Assembly (NCBI GenBank): GCA_963932145.1
Contig: OZ010616.1
Location: 48,229,927 to 48,293,926 of the forward strand
DNA: 64,000 bases
Reading direction: 5' to 3'
Source of the DNA: Acanthosepion lycidas
Lineage: Eukaryota; Mollusca; Cephalopoda; Sepiida; Sepiidae
Each line of letters starts with the position of its first letter. Within the stretch, counting starts at the first letter, position 1. The notes below the pieces were generated by a model. The model was not told the DNA's origin and did not search any database. It saw nothing but the letters and a program-made list of their open reading frames with translations. Below are positions 11,557 through 21,239 of the stretch, piece by piece. A program made the translations under genes and the position numbers.

Positions 11557-12159
11557 TTACGTTATTGGCTTGATTTTGGGGGGGTACACATTTTCAGTTT
11601 CTTCATAACTACGTAACGCAATTTTAAACTCAGTAAAAGTTAGTTGTTTATCTTTTTGAGTTATAACTGTCGTGAATGGTTTGAATGATGGTGGCATACC
11701 CTTCAAGACCATGGCTATTAGCAGCCCATCCGAGATAGTCTCACCTGCAATTTTTAAGGCATTTGCAACATTCTCCGCTCGGATGGTGTAATCAGTTATA
11801 AATTCATTTTCTCGTCTCTTTAATGCGGTTAGTTCAGTATATAAAGCAATAATTTTAGGCTTACCTTTTGACAAATAGTGTTCACGCAAAATCTGTAGAG
11901 CTCTCTGGCCATTGTCCTTGGCCTCTCTCATTATTAAAGACAAACTCCGGTCCTCCAGGAATTGTATTAAATCAGCGAACACGGTCGCATTTCTTTCCAT
12001 AAAATCATCATCCCCCTCCTGGTCGACTTTGCAAAGGATGATGTCATGGAGTTTTTGTATTCTGAGGTAGCCTAAAAACTTTGTCTCCCATAATTCATAT
12101 CTCGATTCATTCCCGTCAAAATATAATTGTGATCTACGCTCATAACCAATGTTAGACAT
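11557..12159 (-). CDS. gag: copia Gag N-terminal/central region (UBN2/gag_2 type)
   Basis: A 200-residue open frame starting MSNIGYERRS. Residues about 50-170 have the helical pattern of the copia gag_2/UBN2 family, with WETKFLGYL near the start, then LREHYLSKGKP, LTALKRRENEF and MVLKGMPPSF. It forms the virus-like particle shell in copia elements. The start codon lies 10 nt inside the 5' LTR and the next codons overlap the primer-binding site, so this start is chosen with good confidence. The frame ends shortly before the CCHC knuckle, which is out of frame, so Gag from this copy would lack nucleic-acid binding. Confidence 0.85.
   Translation of the reverse strand: MSNIGYERRSQLYFDGNESRYELWETKFLGYLRIQKLHDIILCKVDQEGDDDFMERNATVFADLIQFLEDRSLSLIMREAKDNGQRALQILREHYLSKGKPKIIALYTELTALKRRENEFITDYTIRAENVANALKIAGETISDGLLIAMVLKGMPPSFKPFTTVITQKDKQLTFTEFKIALRSYEETENVYPPKIKPIT
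12136..12149 (-). promoter_or_regulatory. copia primer-binding site, half-tRNA-iMet type
   Basis: Directly inside the 5' LTR the minus strand reads ttggttatgagcg. GGTTATGAGC matches at nine of ten bases the complement of the initiator tRNA-Met anticodon loop, the region primed by a 5' half-tRNA in Drosophila copia and 1731. The site is coding as well (Gag residues 3-8). Confidence 0.6.
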
Positions 12160-12475
12160 TTTATGACGTTCGTCTTCGAGTATAGAATCAAGAGGTTAGC
12201 AGTGAATATTTCAGAGACAGTAGGAAAGCATAGTTCAGGTTAGCAGTGGATATCGCAGCAAAGTAGCAGAGCGTAGTACTTCCTTCTGTCATCTTTGCCT
12301 GACAAGTTGGCACTGGTCATTCAGGTAGGGTAAACAAAAATGGCCACCTTTATACACGACGGATAGAATGTTCTGCGGCTTCTGATTGGTTAACCTTCTA
12401 TTGGTAGACTATAAAGTGAGTCGTGTCATTCGAACTGGCTCACTAGTTACATAATATATACAAAAAACTGTAACA
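12150..12475 (-). repeat. copia 5' LTR
   Basis: 326 bp, tgttagac...ctgtaaca on the plus strand, about 97% like the other LTR. Contains the gag start codon at 12,157-12,159. Confidence 0.9.
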
Positions 12476-12864
12476 ACCTAACAAAACAAAAATCTGTAAC
12501 AACTGTAAGCTCTAAAAGAACAAAGGAAGGAAAGAAAGGCACTCAGTTAATCTGAGTATTCAAACATTTGTGATGAATGAGAACCACTTCAACTGACCTT
12601 CAGTTTCAAGCATCAAGACCAATCAGTTGCAGTATACTATTATTCCAACTTTTACTAAGTCATTGATATTAAAACTCCATCCAGTGCTGTAATCAAGATT
12701 TTAGTTCCAACCAAAGGCAGAAATGATTATTTTTGATAGGCTTTGTTGGATGATATTGCACAAGTGTCATTAACATTTGTCTTTAGATGAGACTTTGATA
12801 TAATACTACTTCCAGGTGATGATAGGATATGGAGTATTCCAGGAATATCAGTTATAAGTAGAGG
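12476..12864. other. Spacer between copia and gypsy insertions
   Basis: About 390 bp of AT-rich sequence with no recognised feature. Confidence 0.4.
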
Positions 12865-12869
12865 GTTAT
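12865..12869. repeat. Target-site duplication, left (gttat)
   Basis: Matches 18,150-18,154; 5 bp is typical of Ty3/gypsy integrases. Confidence 0.85.
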
Positions 12870-13084
12870 TGTTGTGTATGGCACAATAGTAAAAATAAGA
12901 AAATCAAGTCGAGGTTGGTTTAAGGAACAAGTGTATTTAACATCACAGATACAAAGGTAGGAAACGGGTACTACTCAGCTAGGCAGTTGTAGTACTGTCG
13001 CTGCTTACACACCGAGTAGGTATTACTGGCACTATATATAGTGAGAACCGGTGTAATTCCCTTGTGTTAGAGGCCGGTGTAACA
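12870..13084 (-). repeat. gypsy 3' LTR
   Basis: Starts tgttgtgt and ends ggtgtaaca on the plus strand. Carries a TATATATA run near 13,034 that could serve as TATA box in the LTR. Confidence 0.92.
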
Positions 13085-13094
13085 CCCCCCTTTG
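13085..13094 (-). other. gypsy polypurine tract
   Basis: On the minus strand a run caaagggggg directly precedes the 3' LTR. Confidence 0.8.
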
Positions 13095-13113
13095 AAAATA
13101 TCCTGTCTGGGAA

Positions 13114-16100
13114 TTAATAACGTTTTTGTTTTGGGTTCACCCTAATCAACTCCGTTGATTTCCGTTTTCTTTTTGACCTCCTATTCTCAGGAGCTGTCTC
13201 TGGTATGGGCACCTGAAAAGTATCAAACACTGTGTCCATGATGTCCTCCTCGGGCGATCTGGTCACCTCACTGTTCGAGTATCTTTTCTGGATTTGGTTA
13301 GTGTGACGTTTGTGCACGAAATCTGGTCCCTTAATCATATAGACCATGTTGCCTATTTGTTTCTCAATAGTGCCGGACTCCCAAAAGGTCCTATTATTTC
13401 TATGAATCTTGTAGAAAACTCTTTCGCCAACTTTATACCGTTTTTTTGTTATCGGTTTTTTGAGGTTTGGCCTATCCTGGTTTGGTAACAACTTGTGGAA
13501 AATTGATCTAACCTTGCGTCCGAACATGACCTCAGCAGGTATCTTCGACGTTTCGATGTTTGCATTCGGAGTGACCCTGTAAACTTGTAAGAACTGTTGG
13601 ATTGACTTATCCATCAGTGATCCACTAGCTTTTCTCAGGGCTCTCTTGAACGTATCTACGAATCTCTCCGCTTGCCCATTACTTCTTGGGTGGTATGGTG
13701 GAATGGTTATATGCTTGATTAGATAATCCTCGCAGAGATGTTTAAATTTGGTAGATGTGAATTGCGTTCCATTGTCCGTGACAATGCAGTCTACAACTCC
13801 AAACCTAGCGAATAGTTCATACAGGAAGTTAATAGTTGCCTCGGATGTGGGGTTCTTGCATTTCACTACTTCCGGCCACTTAGATAGACTGTCTATAACA
13901 ATGAGATAGTAGAAACCATCTAACGGTCCAGCAAAATCGAAGTGAATTCTCAACCAAGGTCGGTCCGGTTTTGCCCACGATCCGAATTGAGTCGGAGGAG
14001 CTTTCATAGCTAATGCGCATCCTCTACACTCCCTGACTTTTTCTTCTATATCCTTATCCATGTTTGGCCAGAAAACGAAAGAGCGCATAAGGCTTTTCAT
14101 TCTTGATATGCCTGGATGTCCTACATGGAATTCCTTGAGCATTCTTTTCTGTAATGTCGTAGGAATTACGACCCTGTCGCTATATAACAGGACGTTATCA
14201 CAAATTGAATAAATTTCCTCATCCAGTTGGTTACTGTTGATTTTTTCTTTCATGCATATAATAAATTCGTCCACCTCTGCCTTACTCTTAATCTCATCAA
14301 GCGTTACTGGAAGTTCTCTTCTCGTGTCACATAAAGTATTTTTTACTTCAACTTCCGCTTGAATGGCTGCTATTACCATATCCTCCAATGGTTCTGTGTG
14401 CTTAGGTATTAACCTTGATAAGCCATCTGCATGACCAAGTTTTTTAGATGGTACATACTCCATTTGAAAATTATAATTCAGAAGAATGGTACCCCATCTT
14501 TGGAGTCTATTCGCCGTATGTTGTGGTAGTCCCTTTTTTGATCCAAAAATCGTTAGTAAGGGTTTGTGATCTGTTTGTAACAGAAATTGTCTACCGTGCA
14601 AGAAACGATGAAATTTCTTTACTGCGAATATAATGCTTAGCGCCTCTTTCTCGATTTGCGAGTAGTTCTTTTCGGCTGGTAAAAGTGAACGGGATGCATG
14701 GGCTATGGGTTTTATTTTTCCATCATCCATTTTGTGTAGTATGCATGCTCCTAGTCCATAGGCACTGGCATCGCTTGCAACTATAATATCACGCTTGGGA
14801 TTATAATGTGCCAGAAACAAGTCAGACATTAATATATCTTTAATTTCCTGAAATGCTTCTTTGCACTCTTGCGTCCAGACCCATTTTTGGTCCTTCCTTA
14901 ACAATTCATTTAAGGGTGATCTTAGTTTATGCATATTTGGCACGAATACATTGTAATAATTCGCCAAACCTAAGAAACTTTGTAGAGACGCAATATTTTC
15001 TGGAGCAGGCATGTCCCTTATTGCACTCGATCTATCTGGATCCGGCCTTCTTCCATGTTCATCAATGATTTGCCCCAAGTATTTGATTTTTTCCATGAAA
15101 AAGGTACATTTTTCCTGTTTCAGTTTAAATCCATAATCCTGGATCCTTTTGAATACTTGGTTTACATGAGCTTTGTGTTGTTCTTTGCTAGCGCTGTTCA
15201 TTAACACATCGTCCAGGTACCCTACTGCGAAGTCCAACCCACTTAACATCATGTCCATTGTTTGCTGAAAAATCGCAGGGGCGACTTTGACCCCAAAAGG
15301 AAGTCTGTTAAACTTGTACAATCCCTTATGGGTATTGATGCATAGCAGCTTTGAACACTCCTGATCGACTGGGATTTGTAAATATGTGTCACTGAGGTCG
15401 ATTTTAGAAAAATATTTCCCTCCACTCAGTTTCGCGAATATTTCTTCAGGGCTCGGAAGGGGATAATGGTGATCCTTTAATGCATTGTTTAAACCTGTTG
15501 AGAAATCGGCACAAACCCTAATCTCCTTGCTTTTCTTTTTGATGTAAACTGTTGGCGTAGCCCACTCACTGTGATCAATTTTTTCGAGGACACCCATGTT
15601 TTCAAGTCTTTCTAATTCACCGTCTATTTGTTCTATAGCGGCGTATGGAACCTTTCTTTTCTTTTTGAATACTGGCTGTTCCTTTTCTTTGACTTCAAAT
15701 TTTGCTACCGCTTTTGTACACCTTCCAAGACCGCCTGTAAATACGTCTGGAAAATTCTCTTTTAACTCCCTCTTAAGTTTTTCTGCCTCCACATTCGAAT
15801 CCTCAACTTTTTGACAAAAAGAGCTTAAAGGCAGATCCCATAGTCTAAATTTTTTGAACAGATCAGTTCCAAAGAGGTTATTTGATTTTCGCATGACAAA
15901 AATTTTCGCTTTTTCGGTCTTATTCTGAAAAGAAATATTCGTCAATAATTCTCCTTCGAAGGTGATTTTTTTACCACTGACGCTTCTCGCCGTTTTATGT
16001 GATTTAATCATAGTGGGTCTCCCAAGCTTCTTCCATGTCTGTACATTAATGATGGAAATATCAGACCCACTATCAAGCTGTAGTCTTACTTTCTTTTTAA

Positions 16101-16401
16101 ACATTTTGACCTGTACAAATTTCCGGATATTTCGTTCCTCAGGTTCAATTTTCGTTAGTTTAATGGATGTCTTCTTTCTACCAGATTTTTTCCTACAATG
16201 TGATGCCATATGCCCCTTCTGGTAGCAGTTGTCACATTGTTTGAATTTGTAGGGACACTCATTGTACCAATGTTTATCTCCACACCTCCAACACGGTCCA
16301 GGTGGATCTTTTCCCTGTTTTTTCCTCTGGTTATTTTTTGAAGTTAAATTTTTCTTCTGATGGACCTTTTTAATGTGCAACACTCCGCTTTCCTCTGTCA
16401 C
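13114..16401 (-). CDS. pol: gypsy Pol polyprotein (zinc knuckles, PR, RT, RNase H, IN), intact
   Basis: An uninterrupted 1,095-codon frame; the frame opens just upstream of a GTG at 16,401, so no ATG start is claimed and it was probably read from gag. Two zinc knuckles lie at residues 37-69 (CWRC..H..C; CDNCYQKGHMASHC). Protease has LDSGSD, catalytic Asp110. RT has FSKIDL (Asp335) and YLDD (Asp397/398). RNase H has Asp544, Glu586, Asp611 and Asp659. Integrase has the His759-His762-Cys792-Cys795 zinc site and Asp822, Asp876, Glu912 (a D-x35-E spacing). A GPF-like segment follows near 1005-1035 (SGTIEKQIGNMVYMIKGPDF). All expected catalytic residues are present, so the enzyme could be active if expressed. 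The C-terminus is basic. Confidence 0.95.
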   Translation of the reverse strand: MTEESGVLHIKKVHQKKNLTSKNNQRKKQGKDPPGPCWRCGDKHWYNECPYKFKQCDNCYQKGHMASHCRKKSGRKKTSIKLTKIEPEERNIRKFVQVKMFKKKVRLQLDSGSDISIINVQTWKKLGRPTMIKSHKTARSVSGKKITFEGELLTNISFQNKTEKAKIFVMRKSNNLFGTDLFKKFRLWDLPLSSFCQKVEDSNVEAEKLKRELKENFPDVFTGGLGRCTKAVAKFEVKEKEQPVFKKKRKVPYAAIEQIDGELERLENMGVLEKIDHSEWATPTVYIKKKSKEIRVCADFSTGLNNALKDHHYPLPSPEEIFAKLSGGKYFSKIDLSDTYLQIPVDQECSKLLCINTHKGLYKFNRLPFGVKVAPAIFQQTMDMMLSGLDFAVGYLDDVLMNSASKEQHKAHVNQVFKRIQDYGFKLKQEKCTFFMEKIKYLGQIIDEHGRRPDPDRSSAIRDMPAPENIASLQSFLGLANYYNVFVPNMHKLRSPLNELLRKDQKWVWTQECKEAFQEIKDILMSDLFLAHYNPKRDIIVASDASAYGLGACILHKMDDGKIKPIAHASRSLLPAEKNYSQIEKEALSIIFAVKKFHRFLHGRQFLLQTDHKPLLTIFGSKKGLPQHTANRLQRWGTILLNYNFQMEYVPSKKLGHADGLSRLIPKHTEPLEDMVIAAIQAEVEVKNTLCDTRRELPVTLDEIKSKAEVDEFIICMKEKINSNQLDEEIYSICDNVLLYSDRVVIPTTLQKRMLKEFHVGHPGISRMKSLMRSFVFWPNMDKDIEEKVRECRGCALAMKAPPTQFGSWAKPDRPWLRIHFDFAGPLDGFYYLIVIDSLSKWPEVVKCKNPTSEATINFLYELFARFGVVDCIVTDNGTQFTSTKFKHLCEDYLIKHITIPPYHPRSNGQAERFVDTFKRALRKASGSLMDKSIQQFLQVYRVTPNANIETSKIPAEVMFGRKVRSIFHKLLPNQDRPNLKKPITKKRYKVGERVFYKIHRNNRTFWESGTIEKQIGNMVYMIKGPDFVHKRHTNQIQKRYSNSEVTRSPEEDIMDTVFDTFQVPIPETAPENRRSKRKRKSTELIRVNPKQKRY

Positions 16402-16404
16402 GAC

Positions 16405-17186
16405 TGTCCTGTTTCAATGCAACAAACCGTTCACAGTCTTCCGCTAAGCTTTGTAGTTTTAAATTCGTTTTCAAGTTTATTTAAAACACGACGCCTGATC
16501 TCAGCGTCTTTACCTAAAACCAGCCTTTGCACAAATATTAAACATTTAAAATTATCTGATGATAATTCCTCCAGTTTAAAGTCGTCGCAATGCTTGTTTA
16601 CAATACTTGCATAAGTAGTGTAATCATCTTCCTCTCTTCTAGTGACATTCATACACTTATATCTCCTGTGAAAAAGAGAAGTTTTTGTAGAAAACAGTTC
16701 TGTTAGTAGAGTAACTGTCTCTTGGAAGTTCAACTCACTGATCTTTTTTGGAAGGATAAAATTCACGAACTTTGTATGCTCGACAGTTCACAATTTTCTT
16801 AGCAGAAACCTAACTTTTTTAGCATCTGTCCATGTACTGCAATCCGATACAAAAATATCCTCATATCTTCTATAGAAATGAGCAAACGTGACATCGTCTT
16901 CTGGATTATAATTGAAACTTTCAATAGCGTTCCACACAGCCGTCTGAGAGAATGCGTTATGATTCTTGCTTGCATTCGTTAACTGTGTTGCCTCCAGAAG
17001 TTTCCTTTGTTCCTCCTGTGTTTTCATAAAGATTTCTTCGATGCGTTTCTGTTGTTCCAACAACTGTTTTTTAAATTTCTCCTCACTTTCAAGTTGTCGA
17101 TGAAGTTGTTGCTTTTGCAACGCGAGACTTTGTTCCGTTTGAAATTTGAACAATTGAAGAAGAGACTCTCTTAATTCTGCGTCCAT
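16405..17186 (-). pseudogene. gag: gypsy gag, one nonsense codon and two frame changes
   Basis: The frame opens at ATG 17,186 (MDAELRESLLQLFKFQ). It has a Gln/Lys/Glu-rich coiled-coil-like segment (residues about 20-70) and a gag domain with FAHFYRRYEDIF. A TGA stops it after LLRKL at 16,788; the same frame continues (TVEHTKFVNFILPKK) to 16,431. The homologous relic at 26.5 kb has a sense codon at this TGA, so it is a nonsense mutation and not a natural end. Near 16,430 the reading passes to a second frame (AEDCERFVAL...) and near 16,400 to the pol frame. Gag, and hence frameshift-free Gag-Pol, is not made from this copy. Confidence 0.8.
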
Positions 17187-17933
17187 GATACAAATTCAAT
17201 TTACGCACCATACAGTTTACACTTGTATTAAACAAATCAGTTTTCCCAAGGCTTGCTTAATAAAATTAGTTTGCTCAACTAATACACAAACAAGAAATAT
17301 ATTATTTCTTAGCCAAAAAGTCAATTCAAGTTTTTCTTTGTTACAAAAAAAATCATTTTGCAAATGTCATTTGTTGCATGCGGTATTTCTCGTAAACAAA
17401 AAAAAAAAAATCCGTCGCTTTAAGGAGTGTCGACTAATGGGAAAGTCACAAAATTTTTTTTAAAACTCTTTGTGGTTTTGCACAAATATGACTCGAATAT
17501 TTAACAGTCTTTGTTAAGCACAAATGACTTACGCGAATATATATTTTTCACTCGACAAATCATTTAACTTTGAAGAGGAGAAAAACAAAAAAAAAAAAAA
17601 TCCTACCATGAAAAAACTCTGGTTTCTACAGTGAACCCTTTTTTTTTCCAAAACCCTTGGTGTCAGTATTTTCAACTATTTTAATAATTGTCAATATTAT
17701 TTGCGTTCTCATGCTGTAGACTTTTGGTAGCAAATTTTTGGTTGTTTTTTTGTTTTTTTTTACGTCGCCAAATTACAATTGTAGTAATTAATTTGCTATT
17801 AATCCTTGCGTATCCAAATATCTGTTTGAAATGACAAAGGTGTTTTGCCGTAAGAATCTTGCGAATCCTTGTATTTCAATCACTTTAGGTGATTGTCTGC
17901 AGTGGTATTGTTTCGATTCCGATGTCGCCAATC
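17187..17933 (-). promoter_or_regulatory. gypsy 5' leader and candidate primer-binding site
   Basis: About 750 nt separate the 5' LTR from gag. Directly inside the LTR (17,915-17,931) the minus strand reads tggcgacatcggaatcg, beginning TGG as tRNA 3'-end primer sites do; the tRNA is not assigned, with Ser one possibility from the GTCGCCA end. The rest is A/T-rich with several short A-runs and no coding signal; small plus-strand ORFs here are chance. Confidence 0.55.
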
Positions 17934-18149
17934 TGTTGTGTCGGGGCACAATAGTAAAAATAAGAAAATCAAGTCGAGGTTGGTTTAAGGAACAAGTGTA
18001 TTTAACATCACAGATACAAAGGTAGGAAACGGGTACTACTCAGCTAGGCAGTTGTAGTACTGTCGCTGCTTACACACCGGGTAGGTATTACTGGCACTAT
18101 ATATAGTGAGAACCGGTGTAATTCCCTTGTGTTAGAGGCCGGTGTAACA
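17934..18149 (-). repeat. gypsy 5' LTR
   Basis: 216 bp; identical to the 3' LTR except tgttgtgtcggggca for tgttgtgtatggca and one G/A change in the caccgggtagg region. Confidence 0.92.
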
Positions 18150-18154
18150 GTTAT
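18150..18154. repeat. Target-site duplication, right (gttat)
   Basis: Matches 12,865-12,869. Confidence 0.85.
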
Positions 18155-18336
18155 CAACAAATTCAGACTGCAAATCATCATTAGAAGAGGAAATGCAGGA
18201 AAACCATTTCAAAAAATGTATTTTTAATCATTTCAGTTTTTTTTTAATTTGAAGATTAATGAATTTAAAGTTTTACAATAAACATTTGTTTGAAGGACTG
18301 ATCAATAATTCAAATTTCTAAGTTTTATAGTTATTT

Positions 18337-18745
18337 TTGACAATATCTGTCTATATTTCTGAGATGAGGTACACTATTTACATTATTCGGACTATTGTCC
18401 TCGTCTTTGTTGCCATATTTATTACAACTTTTCAGACTCAAGGACACATGGCACAGTGGATAAAGGCGTAGGTTGGATCCAGTGATAGGGTCCGGGGAGT
18501 GTGAGTTCAGTGCCTGGTTAGGGCAGTGGAGAATTTGGAGAGGGGAATTAATGGGAGATAGCTGATAGCTGACGTCGATTAAACATGGTGTGTGGAACTG
18601 GAGTGGTCTGCCCCTGTGAGTGAAATAGGGGGTTTGGTTCGACATTCCAACCACCTGAGGAAAGCTGGAGTGTACATTGGCCAAAACGTTGTAATAAATA
18701 TGGTGACAAAGATGAGAACAATAGCCCGAATAATGTAAATAGTTA
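18337..18745 (+). repeat. Foldback PLE 3' unit with terminal inverted repeats and tRNA-like core
   Basis: 18,373-18,743 is 371 bp with about 55-bp inverted ends (actatttacattattcgg ... ccgaataatgtaaatagt). The right end and interior match the sequence following the PLE GIY-YIG region at 35.29-35.53 kb, so this is a PLE 3' end capped by an inverted copy of its own terminus. It is preceded by ctgtctatatttctgagatg, which also sits directly before the truncated PLE at 34.53 kb. Inside, tggcacagtgg (18,449-18,459) fits a tRNA A box, and gagttcagtgcc about 50 bp later loosely fits a B box. Confidence 0.7.
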
Positions 18746-19399
18746 TTTTCGACAAATTAAAAATTGTGTAATTTTACAAAATTTACCAAAATTAGATACA
18801 TCTATGACAAAACATATTCATACTACAGAGACAAGAGCTATTTTGTTGAATTACTCATTTAAAAAATTAGTAAGGTTTCAGGCATATATCTCCAATAGAT
18901 AATTTTTTATGGCAAGTTCTGGAAGGTATACATTTGATCTGTTTTTGCCTTACTGTCAAGTGGCATTTCTGGCTGTTATTATATAGTGCAAATGTGAATT
19001 TTTTAATGATCTACTACTGGAAAAAAGTTAGCTTGTGTTACGAATCATAACAAGAAGTTGCAAGGCATTAACTGTTGAAATGACATTTATATGAACAGTT
19101 AGATTTACCCATCTGTGTTATTTTTTTAACAATTTCATTTGTGAGAATACAATTTTCCCAAATGTTTAAACTGGTTTGATGTAATAATTATTGATTCCAT
19201 TAGTATTAATTTTATTTTACTTCAAGACTACTTATATATCATCCCATTTATAATGATTTTACACTTACTGGAAGCCTGCATCTTCAGTTATACAGTTAAA
19301 ATTGGCTTCTGCTCCAATATTACATGAGACAAACAATTTCTAATTAACTTGGAATGCTCATAACATGGTTACTCATTGAACTTCTTTCTTTTTATGTGC
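18746..19399. other. AT-rich non-coding stretch
   Basis: No gene or repeat boundary recognised. Confidence 0.4.
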
Positions 19400-20445
19400 C
19401 ATGTCCTTTCAGGCCGTAGGTGATCATGGCTTTCCACTTCCCTCTATCTTTTGCAGCTCTCAGTGTTACACTTACTGTCCTATGTCAAGACACTTCCCGG
19501 ATATTTAAACTTCTGCGTCTGCTTGATTCTAGAGTCCCTGACTGCAAATTGCATTTTGGGCTCTTCCTCTTACTGATAACCATGCATTTTGTCTTCTTAT
19601 TGTTTATGCTTAGTCCTTTCTTCTTACTCTCCGTCGCTACCTTCTGTAGGAGATTTTGTAATTTCTTTTCTATGTCTGCTATCAGTACTGTCTCATCTGT
19701 ATATCTGATATTGTTAAGATTGTGGATGCCAGTGCTAAATCCCGGTAGAATCTCCAATTCTCTCAGAATTGCCTTACTGTACAGGTTGAACAGGTTGGGT
19801 GAGAAGATGCATCCTTGCCTTATGCCCCTTTCTATTTTTGTATATTCACTGAACTTGTTCCCTATGCACATGCATGCTGTTTGCTGCCAGTATAGGTTCT
19901 TGATTATTCTGATATCTTTCCCAAATATATGAACGTTGCTGAGGATTTCCATCAGATCCTTGTAGCGTACTTTGTCAAAGGCATTTGCATAGTCTATGAA
20001 ACATCAGTACATTGGGTGCAGCATTAGGTTTCTTCAATTTCCAGTTTCACTTTTAATTTACATATAAGAGGGTGGTGATTGCTTCTGCAGTCAGCATTTG
20101 GGTAGGAATCATTGCATTCCTGAATCTTTTGCTGATGGTTATATAATCAATTCGGTTTTTAGGTTCTCCTCCTAGACTCCTCATTGTCCATAGTCATCTT
20201 GGATGATCTTGGAACCATGTGTTGTCTATTACCTGGTTATTGGCTGTGCACCATTGGATCGATTTTTCTCCATGTTTGATGTGAGTTCCTAGTCCAAATC
20301 TTCCTACTATATTCCCTGCCTAATTTGGCATTTAGATCTCCCATGATAATGATGACTTCCTGTGATTTGCATAGAGCCTTGGCACTGTCCAGCATGGAGT
20401 AGAAAGATTTATTAATTATAAAGCTTACTTTAGTCTGACACAAGG
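19400..20445 (-). pseudogene. Non-LTR retrotransposon (RTE-like), endonuclease and RT remnants
   Basis: On the minus strand an APE-type endonuclease remnant (20,237-20,443) has IIIMGDLNAKLG. It is followed, in shifted frames, by a block with RSLGGEPKNRIDYITISKR (about 20,130-20,190). After a deletion near 20,010, the RT part (19,485-19,990) shows FDKVRYKDLMEIL, GIRQGCIFSPNLFNLY and YTDETVLIAD. The last block ought to read YADD, and its second Asp is Glu. Near 19,500 the frame jumps over the usual thumb region to a terminal block ending KGHGT at about 19,400. It is internally deleted at least twice and cannot be active. Confidence 0.85.
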
Positions 20446-20510
20446 ATAAAAGTTTGAGATATTTATTAATGATTTAACTTACAGGAGTTAGATCAAACCA
20501 AAAATGGAGT

Positions 20511-20700
20511 ATATTTTTTTAATCAATTCATTCCAAACAAGGCAATAATACTACTAAGATGCAGGGGACTACTGAGAGTGAAATGGAATGAAAAAGAATT
20601 TAGAAAAATACTGGAAATTCAATCTTAAACAGGTAGCAAGGAATAAACCTCTACTCCTATTCAAAAGACAGGGGAGGAGTGTGAACGAGATGACAGGTGA
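20511..20700 (-). repeat. LINE-type 3' tail repeat, copy 1
   Basis: Shares about 185 bp with 21,655-21,840, including caattcat, aagcaaggc-like and ctactcctattcaa-like segments. Similar short tails follow LINE coding remnants at 58,655 and 60,655 (plus strand there), so these are 3' ends of one LINE family, or a SINE sharing its tail. Confidence 0.6.
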
Positions 20701-20824
20701 ACCCATCTTCTCCTATTGAGGAAAAAAATGAAAATATAAAAATAAATTGCTATTATCTTTGTGCTGGAAATGGCCAATCCTCACTTTTCACCACCAACAA
20801 TGTTCAAAAATCAGTAAACACAGC

Positions 20825-21235
20825 TTAAGTGGTGATGAATTATTTTCCAAATGACACACTTTCTTTAAGAAGTAACATCATAAGCCTGTCACTACTCCAC
20901 TGCTATTTCTATATAAAATGGTCTGACAAGCCACATTCCATGTTCCACCAATTCAGATCTTTACAGCTAAGATCCATTATGCCATGTCCACGGAGATGGA
21001 TCATCCTTATTCCCTTTGGTAAGAAAGTTCCATTCAAACAGCTTCTTCCCAAAAGCCATTGCTTTACAGAATAGATACCTAAGAGGATGTTCCCCACCAA
21101 TCACTACAATCTTAAACTCTTTAAATCTAGGGTCAATCATTATCTATCCTACATATACTCATAATCTACAATTATTACATACATAAAACAATTCCATTCA
21201 GTAACCTTCTACTTTAGGTGTCTCTTGCACATTGT
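20825..21235 (+). pseudogene. LINE RT C-terminal remnant (CR1/L2-like)
   Basis: Frames on the plus strand read SLRSNIISLSLLHCYFYIKW, then a block with FHSNSFFPKA, then NLKLFKSRVNHYLSYIYS. This series of blocks is the typical C-terminus of CR1/L2-type LINE proteins, where SNSFFP precedes a WN or equivalent. Two frame changes lie inside. Confidence 0.65.
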
Positions 21236-21239
21236 ATTT

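Larger units (their letters stand above)
7877..12475 (-). mobile_element. Ty1/copia LTR retrotransposon, inactivated
   Basis: Two direct LTRs (7,877-8,200 and 12,150-12,475) enclose copia-ordered domains on the minus strand: gag, CCHC knuckle, protease, GAG-pre-integrase, integrase, reverse transcriptase, RNase H. Integrase before RT is diagnostic of copia over gypsy. A G-rich tract abuts the 3' LTR and a copia-type primer site abuts the 5' LTR. LTRs differ at roughly eight or nine substitutions plus a 2-nt indel, several at CpG sites. No convincing target-site duplication was found (left flank ...tatctc, right flank acctaac...), so one end may have been altered. Confidence 0.9.
12870..18149 (-). 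mobile_element. Ty3/gypsy LTR retrotransposon, recent insertion with intact pol
   Basis: LTRs of 215 and 216 bp differ at only about three or four positions. A 5-bp duplication gttat lies just outside both ends (12,865-12,869 and 18,150-18,154). On the minus strand the order is LTR, primer site, long leader, gag (broken), pol with PR-RT-RNase H-IN, purine tract, LTR. RT before integrase is the gypsy order. There is no env and no chromodomain motif. Two zinc knuckles, the second CX2CX4HX4C, and the general make-up suggest the Mag-like (K02A2.6-type) clade; the clade is inference. Confidence 0.93.

Noticed and set aside
7871-12480. Target-site duplication for the copia element
   Set aside because: The bases flanking the two LTRs (tatctc and acctaa) do not match, so none is claimed.
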